Origin: Clostridia bacterium
GTDB taxonomy: Bacteria; Bacillota_A; Clostridia; UBA1381
Reading direction: 5' to 3'
NCBI GenBank assembly: GCA_017451145.1
Contig: JAFSSG010000037.1
Coordinates: 1-14,014, forward strand
DNA: 14,014 nucleotides
How positions within the stretch are numbered: position 1 is the first letter of the stretch; each line of letters opens with the position of its first letter. A program made the translations under genes and the position numbers. A model generated the notes under the pieces. That model was not told where the DNA came from. It did no database searches and saw only the letters and a program-made list of their open reading frames with translations. This document shows, one piece after another, positions 1 through 5,338 of the stretch.

Positions 1-22
1 ATCGGCTTATCTGCCGATTTTT
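1..22. terminator. Rho-independent terminator closing the lysine operon (possibly bidirectional)
   Basis: A perfect 6-bp inverted repeat, ATCGGC (1-6) and GCCGAT (13-18) with a 6-nt loop, sits 15 nt beyond the stop codon of the last lysine-operon gene. A short T run follows on the plus strand. On the minus strand, the direction of the operon, the bases after the hairpin lie outside the window, so a U tract there cannot be confirmed. Position and symmetry favour a terminator shared with whatever lies to the left. Confidence 0.6.
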
Positions 23-37
23 AAATATAGCTTTTTC

Positions 38-526
38 TTAATTGATCATTTTTGCGATATTTATGATTTCAATGCCCTTATCCTGTGCCATTTTCACCGT
101 TTGTGCCGTTCCGCTTTTCATATTTATAAGGTATGCGATACACAAGTCCGACGCTTCAACCATAGCAAGATTCCGTTTCCTCATACACCCTTTTTTATAC
201 GGCTCACGGCTTACATAATAAACCTCGTCCGCCATAGTCAAAATGCGGTCAAACCGCTTTCTGTCCGTCTCATTCCAGCCGACGCTTTGGTCTGTGCAAG
301 GCAGATATAAAACGAGCCTTATATTATAATAATCTTCACGCATTAAAAGCACTTTTTCTGCTGCAAGTGTGTCAAACCCGACCGCTCCGCCTGTTATAAA
401 ATGCGTAAAACCTCGATTTACGGCATTTAAAAGCTCTTCATTCAAAAAGCTTTTGACCTCGTCCATATCCTTATGTGCAATGATCCTGTGCCCTGTAAAA
501 AAGCAGGTTTTAGGAATTAAGGTCAT
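38..526 (-). CDS. SLOG-superfamily protein, DUF1273/YpsA-like, last gene of the lysine operon
   Basis: A 162-residue soluble protein with no signal peptide or membrane segment. It has the marks of the SLOG (DprA/Log-like Rossmann) fold as seen in the YpsA/DUF1273 family: FTGHR near the N-terminus (10-14), a glycine-rich GGAVGFD (46-52), a strand LYLPC (73-77), and SGTAQT (138-143), which matches the usual nucleotide-binding end of the fold. SLOG proteins bind nucleotides or nucleotide derivatives; the ligand here is unknown. The ATG overlaps the dapB stop codon as ATGA, with AGGTG as ribosome binding site, so the two genes are probably translationally coupled. It is the promoter-distal gene of the lysine operon. 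Whether it has a role in lysine or cell-wall precursor metabolism, or is only a passenger, cannot be told from sequence. The family call is firm and the function is unknown. Confidence 0.85.
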   Translation of the reverse strand: MTLIPKTCFFTGHRIIAHKDMDEVKSFLNEELLNAVNRGFTHFITGGAVGFDTLAAEKVLLMREDYYNIRLVLYLPCTDQSVGWNETDRKRFDRILTMADEVYYVSREPYKKGCMRKRNLAMVEASDLCIAYLINMKSGTAQTVKMAQDKGIEIINIAKMIN

Positions 527-1284
527 AGCATTTCACCTATAAGCTCATTCATACTGTAAAGTCCTGCTGATTTGCCCTTCATAAACTTGGCGGCGGCAAC
601 AGCACCCGATGCGAAAACTTCACGCGAGGCCGCACTGTGCGTGAGGGTAATCACCTCGTCTTCACCGGCAAAAATCACCTCATGTTCGCCGACAATATTC
701 CCGCCACGTACCGAGTGTATGCCTATCTCATTTTTAGAGCGTTCACGGCGTACACTGTGACGGTCATACACATATTCGGGCATATTTTTTAATACATCGC
801 TTATCCCGTCTGCTATGCTGAGTGCCGTTCCGCTCGGTGCGTCAAGCTTTTTATTATGATGCTTTTCAACAATCTCTATATCAAACTTATCACCAAGAAC
901 TGAGGCGGCATTTTTGCAAAGGTTTATTAAAAGATTTATGCCAAGGCTCATATTTGCAGAATAGAATACAGGTATCTCAGATTTTGCACTGAAAAGCTCC
1001 TCTTTCTGCTCTTTTGAAAGACCTGTTGTGGCTACTATAAGCGGAAGCTTTCGCATTTTTGCAAAGCTTAAAACAGCAGAAAAAGCAGAGGGGTGTGAAA
1101 AATCAACTATCACATCCGCCTCTATATTGCACTTTTCTATATCGGTAAAAACGGGATACGGATTTTCGCAAAAATCGTTTATGTCATACCCCGCAACAAT
1201 CCGGCAATCATCGCTTTTTAGCACTTTTTCGCTTATCGCTCTGCCCATTCTGCCGTTTGCACCGCTCAAAATTATATTCGTCAT
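523..1284 (-). CDS. dapB: 4-hydroxy-tetrahydrodipicolinate reductase (DapB)
   Basis: A 253-residue protein that reduces 4-hydroxy-tetrahydrodipicolinate to tetrahydrodipicolinate with NAD(P)H in the cytoplasm, the second committed step to diaminopimelate and lysine. The N-terminal dinucleotide-binding loop reads GANGRMGR (8-15). The catalytic segment EKHHNKKLDAPSGTA (140-154) has the family's His pair (142-143), the lysine (146) and the substrate-binding DAPSGT. SVRGGNIVGEH (191-201) is the other family signature. Length is normal for the family. The start lies 13 nt past the dapA stop, with AGAGG as ribosome binding site overlapping the end of dapA. Its stop overlaps the start of the next gene by 4 nt. 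It works directly after DapA, which is encoded just upstream. Confidence 0.96.
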   Translation of the reverse strand: MTNIILSGANGRMGRAISEKVLKSDDCRIVAGYDINDFCENPYPVFTDIEKCNIEADVIVDFSHPSAFSAVLSFAKMRKLPLIVATTGLSKEQKEELFSAKSEIPVFYSANMSLGINLLINLCKNAASVLGDKFDIEIVEKHHNKKLDAPSGTALSIADGISDVLKNMPEYVYDRHSVRRERSKNEIGIHSVRGGNIVGEHEVIFAGEDEVITLTHSAASREVFASGAVAAAKFMKGKSAGLYSMNELIGEML

Positions 1285-1297
1285 TTGTTTTAACCTC

Positions 1298-2188
1298 TTA
1301 AAGCTTTTTTACTCCGAAATCTGCAAGTGATTTTTTCAAAATTTCAAGGTTTTTTTCTTCCATTTCGCAAAGAGGAAGCTTTAATCCGCCCACTTCATAC
1401 CCCAAAATATTCATTGCCGTTTTTACCGGTATGGGATTTACTTCAATAAACAGATTATTTATAACATCAAGCATCTCAAGTTGCAATTTTGCCGATTTTT
1501 CCACTTCGCCGTTTAAGTAATACTCGCAAATATTATGTGTTTCCTCAGGCAAAATGTTCGCAACAACGGAAATTACACCCTTGCCGCCTATTGACATAAT
1601 AGGAACGATAAGGTCATCGTTGCCCGAATACATATAAAGCTCGGGAACTTCGCTTTTTACCTTCATTGCGTAGCTCATATTTCCACTTGCCTCTTTGATA
1701 GCAACGATATTCGGCACTTTCGCAAGTTCTTTCAGTGCGTCTATCGGGATATTTACTCCCGTTCTCGACGGAACGTTATACAAAATAACGGGTATGGAAA
1801 TTGCGTTTGCTATCGCCGTATAGTGTGTAACAAGGCCTTTTGATGTGGCTTTATTATAGTAAGGAGTTACGCATAAAACAGCGTCGCATCCGTATTCCTC
1901 AGCTTTTTGTGAAAATTCTATTGCGTGTTGGGTATAGTTACTGCCCGTACCGCCTATTACCTTCATTCTTCCCGCTACCGTCTTTACGGTGTGCTTTATT
2001 ATCTCCAAATGCTCATCATCAGGAAGCGTCGAGGCTTCGCCTGTTGTTCCGCAGATTATAACCGCATCCGTTTTATTCCTTATATGCATCTCCAAAATTT
2101 CGTCAAGCTTTTCGTAATTCGGCGTATTGTCTGCATTAAACGGTGTAATTAGTGCTACGCCTGAGCCTGTAAACGGCAATTTTTTCAT
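1298..2188 (-). CDS. dapA: 4-hydroxy-tetrahydrodipicolinate synthase (DapA)
   Basis: A 296-residue class I aldolase-fold enzyme that condenses pyruvate with aspartate-semialdehyde, the first committed step of the diaminopimelate branch. CGTTGE (46-51) holds the Thr pair of the active site, YYNK follows at 110-113, LYNVPSRTG (136-144) holds the catalytic Tyr137 and substrate-binding Arg142, and AIKEASG (163-169) holds Lys165, which forms the Schiff base with pyruvate. An in-frame TTG at 2221 would add 11 residues (from MICSV). I choose the ATG at 2188 because it has AAAGG 8 nt upstream and because MKKLPFTGSGVALITPF is the usual DapA N-terminus. The gap to asd is then 29 nt, typical for an operon. 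Asd, encoded upstream, makes one of its substrates. Confidence 0.96.
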   Translation of the reverse strand: MKKLPFTGSGVALITPFNADNTPNYEKLDEILEMHIRNKTDAVIICGTTGEASTLPDDEHLEIIKHTVKTVAGRMKVIGGTGSNYTQHAIEFSQKAEEYGCDAVLCVTPYYNKATSKGLVTHYTAIANAISIPVILYNVPSRTGVNIPIDALKELAKVPNIVAIKEASGNMSYAMKVKSEVPELYMYSGNDDLIVPIMSIGGKGVISVVANILPEETHNICEYYLNGEVEKSAKLQLEMLDVINNLFIEVNPIPVKTAMNILGYEVGGLKLPLCEMEEKNLEILKKSLADFGVKKL

Positions 2189-2217
2189 AACAACAACCTT
2201 TCTGCTCACTGAGCAAA

Positions 2218-3300
2218 TCAATCCAAATATCCTTTTTTAGCCAAAAGTTCTGCCAAAAGCACTCCGCCTCCTGCCGCACCTCTTAGCGTATTATGTGAAA
2301 GACTTACAAATTTATAATCATACTGTGTATCAGGACGAAGCCTACCGACAGATACCGCCATTCCGCCCTCTAACATTCTGTCAAGACGGCTCTGCGGTCT
2401 GTCATCCTCCTCAAAATAATGTAAAAACTGCTTTGGTGCATGAGGAAGCATAAGCTCCTGCGGCTCTCCTTTAAAGCTCTTCCATGCCTCTTTTATTTCC
2501 TCTATTGACGGCTTATTTTCAAAGCTTACGAAAACTGCCGCCGTATGTCCGTTTGAAACAGGTACTCTCAGGCATTGTGTTGTGATTGACGGCTCTTTTG
2601 CATCGACAATCTCGCCGTTTTCAATTTTTCCCCATACTTTAAGAGGTTCGAGTTCGGATTTTTCTTCCTCACCGCCTATGTACGGTATCAGATTATCAAT
2701 CATTTCAGGCCATGTCTCAAAAGTTTTTCCCGCACCTGAAATTGCCTGATAGGTAGTTGCCAAAACCTTTTTAATACCGTATTTTTTAAGCGGATGAAGT
2801 GCCGGTACATAGCTTTGGATTGAGCAATTCGATTTAACTGCAATAAATCCACGCTGTGTGCCGAGCCTCTTTTTCTGAAAATCTATAATTTCGAGATGTT
2901 CCGGGTTTATCTCAGGAATGATCATCGGTACGTCAGGCGTGTGGCGATGTGCAGAATTATTTGAAATTACGGGGCACTCAAGTTTTGCGTATTTTTCTTC
3001 CAATGCCCGTATTTCGTCCTTTTTCATATTGACTGCACAGAATACAAAATCAACCGATTTTGCGATTTTTTCTGCGTCCTCCGTTGCGTCCATAACAACT
3101 ATATCAGCAACATTTTGCGGAATATCGCCATCCATTACCCATTTTGAGCCTACTGCCTCACGATAGGGTTTTCCCGCACTTCTTCCCGACGCTGCCAAAA
3201 CCTTTATTTTAAACCACGGATGGTCTGACAAGAGTTCAATAAAACGCTGACCTACCATTCCCGTAGCCCCGATTATTCCTACGTTAAAACTATCTTTCAC
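2218..3300 (-). CDS. asd: Aspartate-semialdehyde dehydrogenase, archaeal/fungal-type
   Basis: Reduces aspartyl phosphate to aspartate-4-semialdehyde with NADPH, feeding both the lysine/diaminopimelate and the threonine/methionine branches. The nucleotide loop is GATGMVG (11-17); the nucleophile lies in SNCS (Cys159); GHTAAV carries the likely general-acid/base His252. The 360-residue length, the SNCSIQSYVPALHPL stretch and the RVPVSNGHTAAVFV block resemble the archaeal/fungal class of Asd rather than the common bacterial class. I chose GTG at 3300 because GGGAGAG lies 6 nt upstream; an upstream TTG at 3318 would add six residues but has no such site. A good promoter lies in the 64-nt gap after lysA, so asd-dapA-dapB can be made independently of the riboswitch-controlled start. 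The function is secure; the subclass is assigned by eye. Confidence 0.94.
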   Translation of the reverse strand: MKDSFNVGIIGATGMVGQRFIELLSDHPWFKIKVLAASGRSAGKPYREAVGSKWVMDGDIPQNVADIVVMDATEDAEKIAKSVDFVFCAVNMKKDEIRALEEKYAKLECPVISNNSAHRHTPDVPMIIPEINPEHLEIIDFQKKRLGTQRGFIAVKSNCSIQSYVPALHPLKKYGIKKVLATTYQAISGAGKTFETWPEMIDNLIPYIGGEEEKSELEPLKVWGKIENGEIVDAKEPSITTQCLRVPVSNGHTAAVFVSFENKPSIEEIKEAWKSFKGEPQELMLPHAPKQFLHYFEEDDRPQSRLDRMLEGGMAVSVGRLRPDTQYDYKFVSLSHNTLRGAAGGGVLLAELLAKKGYLD

Positions 3301-3334
3301 AAAAATCTCTCCCAACAATTTCTTTTATTAGATT

Positions 3335-3363
3335 ATCTTATCATTTTACGTGCTGTATGTCAA
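3335..3363 (-). promoter_or_regulatory. Internal sigma-A promoter between lysA and asd
   Basis: On the minus strand, TTGACA (3358-3363) and TAAGAT (3335-3340) are separated by exactly 17 nt, and TGA immediately precedes the -10, giving an extended -10. The -35 starts one base past the lysA stop codon. Transcription would begin near 3328, about 28 nt before the asd GTG. Transcripts from here lack the lysine riboswitch. Confidence 0.7.
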
Positions 3364-3364
3364 C

Positions 3365-4663
3365 CTAAATATCATTTCTTACCAAATCGTCGAGTGTTTC
3401 CCGCTTAACCGCAACGTAGTCTTTTCCGCCACTCAGCATTACAACGGGAGGTTTTCTTAATCTATTGTAATTTGATGCCATAGAGTAGTTATATGCACCC
3501 GTCGTCAAAACCGCGATAATATCGTTCATTTCAGGCTTTGCGATATGGACATCTTCTTGAATTATGTCACCGCTTTCGCAACATTTTCCGACAATACTGC
3601 ATCTGAAATGCTTAGGAAGTGTAGCCTTATTTGCCGTAATTACCGTATATTCCGCATCATAGAGTGCAAAACGGGGATTATCTGACATTCCGCCATCGAT
3701 CGCTACATAGTTTTTAAAATTCTTGATTTGCTTAACCGTTCCGACTGTGTATAACGTCATTCCTGCGTCTGCAACAATACTTCTTCCCGGCTCCATCATT
3801 ATTTTCGGCTTTAACATACCTACTTCCTTGCATTTTTGGGTTAAGACTTCGCCGACTTCTTTAATACTGTTCTCGATATCAAGGTCCGGCTGAGAATAAA
3901 CGTATCTTACGCCAAAGCCTCCGCCAAGATTTAAAATCTCAGGAGAATAGCCCGTTTTTTCCTCAACATCATGAGCAAAATCCATCATAATATCAACGGC
4001 ATCAATAAATGTTTCGGCGTCGAATACCTGTGAGCCGACGTGACAATGATATCCCGAAAGCTCGATATTTCCGTATGTGAGTGCTTTTTCCGCAAAATCG
4101 TAAGCCTGACCTGTCGCAATCGCGATACCGAATTTTGAATCCACGTTACCTGTTGCGATTTTCTTGTTTGTGTGCGTGTCGATACCCGGCGTTATACGCA
4201 AAAGCACCTTTTGAGTTTTGCCCTGTTTTTTTGCTTCATTGTCGATTTTTTCAAGCTCCTCAAAAGAGTCCGCAACAAAATAGCCTATGCCGTTTTTAAT
4301 TGCAAATTCTATTTCCTCGTCTGTCTTGTTATTGCCGTGGAAAAATGCATTTTTGATATCGTATCCGGCGGACATTGCAGTATAAATCTCGCCTATTGAA
4401 ACCACATCTACGCCTATGCCCTCCTCTTCGGCAATACGGTAAATCCGCTTGAAACTTGCCGCTTTTGAGGCGTAGATAGGTGCAGAGCCTTTGCCGAAAT
4501 GCTTTTGCATAGCATTTTTGTAAATACGCATCTTTTCACGGATTTTGTCCTCGTCCATAAGATAAAGCGGCGTACCGTATTTTTTTGCGAGTTCGGTTGT
4601 GTCAAAACCCGCAAAAGTCAGATTTCCCTTTTCGTTCGTGTCAATGTTATTACATATTTGCAT
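3365..4663 (-). CDS. lysA: Diaminopimelate decarboxylase (LysA), first gene of the riboswitch-controlled operon
   Basis: Decarboxylates meso-diaminopimelate to L-lysine, the last step of the pathway, as a cytoplasmic PLP enzyme of the alanine-racemase-like barrel fold. Lys67 in YASKA binds PLP. HCHVGSQ (206-212), GGGFG (247-251) and EPGRS (291-295) are the PLP-phosphate and barrel signatures. CESGD (362-366) supplies the active-site Cys362 and Glu363 from the partner subunit, and GAYNYSMASNYN (389-400) is the C-terminal signature. The 432-residue length is normal. The ribosome binding site GGGGGA lies close upstream of the ATG and is the element predicted to be masked by the riboswitch. LysA is encoded first although it acts last, so it is the gene most directly exposed to translational control by lysine. 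Confidence 0.96.
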   Translation of the reverse strand: MQICNNIDTNEKGNLTFAGFDTTELAKKYGTPLYLMDEDKIREKMRIYKNAMQKHFGKGSAPIYASKAASFKRIYRIAEEEGIGVDVVSIGEIYTAMSAGYDIKNAFFHGNNKTDEEIEFAIKNGIGYFVADSFEELEKIDNEAKKQGKTQKVLLRITPGIDTHTNKKIATGNVDSKFGIAIATGQAYDFAEKALTYGNIELSGYHCHVGSQVFDAETFIDAVDIMMDFAHDVEEKTGYSPEILNLGGGFGVRYVYSQPDLDIENSIKEVGEVLTQKCKEVGMLKPKIMMEPGRSIVADAGMTLYTVGTVKQIKNFKNYVAIDGGMSDNPRFALYDAEYTVITANKATLPKHFRCSIVGKCCESGDIIQEDVHIAKPEMNDIIAVLTTGAYNYSMASNYNRLRKPPVVMLSGGKDYVAVKRETLDDLVRNDI

Positions 4664-4672
4664 TTTTTTATC

Positions 4673-4790
4673 CCCCTACCGATAAAATTATAGTTTACTT
4701 AGCCTGTCTTTTATGTATATGCATAAAAAAAATGACAGACCGGTAAAGGCTATCATCAAAAGCTCCGTAAAACGAAAACCGATAGCTCTC
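4673..4790 (-). promoter_or_regulatory. Predicted expression platform of the lysine riboswitch (sequesters the lysA ribosome binding site)
   Basis: Two mutually exclusive pairings can be drawn. Repressed state: CCUUUACCGGU (4749-4739) pairs over 11 bp, with G-U wobbles, with AUCGGUAGGGG (4683-4673), which contains the lysA Shine-Dalgarno. The enclosed stretch can form its own hairpin from CUGUC and GACAG. Permissive state: the P1 3' strand GCUAUC (4786-4781) pairs perfectly with GAUAGC (4754-4749), with further weak pairs (GAG with UUU) beyond one mismatch. This uses the same bases as the sequestering strand. Because lysine binding holds the P1 strand in the aptamer, repression should follow lysine binding. 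A U8 tract (4732-4725) is present, but no strong GC-rich hairpin directly precedes it, so termination looks less likely. Pairings were drawn by eye, without energies. Confidence 0.65.
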
Positions 4791-4949
4791 CGTACCGAAA
4801 GGTACGACAACACGGTAAATCTTATTTCACCGTGCCGGATGCAGTCTTTGACATAACTGTCCTCGGCACCGACACCTTTCACATACAGCATCACTTTGTC
4901 AGAGCTTATTATCCGTATGTTACTCATTGCCAAATGCGACCTCTACCAA
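4779..4949 (-). ncRNA. Lysine riboswitch aptamer (L box)
   Basis: The minus-strand leader of lysA matches the L-box consensus. P1 is UUGGUAG (4949-4943) with CUAUCGG (4785-4779). Conserved AGAGGU follows, then AUGAGUA of the loop-E region. ACAUAC and GUAUGU form a perfect 6-bp stem, with the conserved GUGAAAGG and GGUGCCGAGG after it. The P3 hairpin is CAGU/ACUG, extended by GGA/UCC. P4 is CACGGU/ACCGUG. P5 is CGUACC-UUUC-GGUACG, followed by the conserved GAGAGC leading into P1. Loop L2 holds UGACA (4901-4897) and loop L3 holds UGUCA (4853-4849), exactly complementary, as the known kissing interaction of this class requires. Transcription would start only a few bases before P1. The 81-codon frame across this region is a by-product of the RNA. 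Confidence 0.93.
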
Positions 4950-4959
4950 ATTGCTATGG

Positions 4960-4988
4960 ATTATATCACACTTTTCCCCTAATGTCAA
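4960..4988 (-). promoter_or_regulatory. Main sigma-A promoter of the lysine operon
   Basis: On the minus strand TTGACA (4983-4988) and TATAAT (4960-4965) both match consensus exactly, with a 17-nt spacer and TGA directly before the -10 (extended -10). The expected start, near 4953, is a few bases upstream of riboswitch stem P1. The -35 box contains the TGA stop codon of the upstream ylmC-like gene. No terminator separates the two, so ylmC read-through would also enter the riboswitch. Confidence 0.9.
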
Positions 4989-5242
4989 CACTTATCGGCT
5001 ATTTTATTATTTTTTTTAAATTTTACCAGCACATATTCGCTTCCTATCGCCAAAACTTCGTCCCAAGAAACAGTCATACCCTTAAAATCGTGTAAAAACC
5101 ATGAAAAACTGTTTTTGGGAATGGTTACCGACAGGATTTTACCACTCGCAAAATCTATATCCATATCCCGTATATATCCTATTTGCTCAGCAGTATCAAC
5201 GTCAATCACCTTTTTTTGCCGTAAATCCAAACTTTTTTGCAT
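4985..5242 (-). CDS. ylmC: YlmC/YmxH-family PRC-barrel protein (sporulation-associated)
   Basis: An 85-residue soluble protein with the pattern of a single PRC-barrel domain: KVIDVDTAEQIGYIRDMDID (11-30), then SGKILSVTIP (33-42), then a hydrophobic/aromatic turn (SFSWFL, 45-50) and MTVSWDEVLAIGSEYVLV (56-73). This layout matches the YlmC/YmxH family, conserved in endospore formers and linked to sporulation; its molecular role is not well defined. The ATG follows AGGGGGG by four to five bases. Its stop codon lies inside the -35 box of the lysine promoter. I could not find a convincing sigma-A promoter for it in the AT-rich region upstream; a sporulation sigma factor is possible but I cannot show it. 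Family call moderately sure. Confidence 0.78.
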   Translation of the reverse strand: MQKSLDLRQKKVIDVDTAEQIGYIRDMDIDFASGKILSVTIPKNSFSWFLHDFKGMTVSWDEVLAIGSEYVLVKFKKNNKIADKC

Positions 5243-5276
5243 AAAATCCCCCCTTATAATATTTATGCGTTAAAAT

Positions 5277-5305
5277 TTGCATTTATTTTAAATTTGTGAT
5301 ATACT
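5277..5305 (+). promoter_or_regulatory. Sigma-A-like promoter for the beta-propeller/SLH-like gene
   Basis: TTGCAT (5277-5282), a 17-nt spacer and TATACT (5300-5305), with TGA immediately before the -10 (extended -10). The -35 is weak but the -10 is close to consensus. Expected start about 5312, some 27 nt before the ATG at 5339. It lies in the 96-nt gap between this gene and the divergent ylmC-like gene. Confidence 0.6.
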
Positions 5306-5338
5306 TGTTTTATGGTTTTTGTATGAGGTATTATTTTT

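Noticed and set aside
2189..2221. Longer DapA starting at TTG 2221
   Set aside because: The ATG at 2188 has a good ribosome binding site and gives the normal DapA N-terminus; the 11 extra residues match nothing in the family.
4725..4786. Transcription terminator as the riboswitch expression platform
   Set aside because: The U8 tract is present, but no stable GC-rich hairpin abuts it; the best pairing reaches only AUCGGU/ACCGGU, six bases short of the tract. The ribosome-binding-site pairing is much better. Not fully excluded.
4688..4933. 81-codon open frame upstream of lysA (TTG or ATG start, hydrophobic C-terminus)
   Set aside because: It lies wholly over the lysine riboswitch, whose conserved motifs and pairings explain the sequence. 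A purine run (AGAGG) that looks like a ribosome binding site is the conserved riboswitch core.
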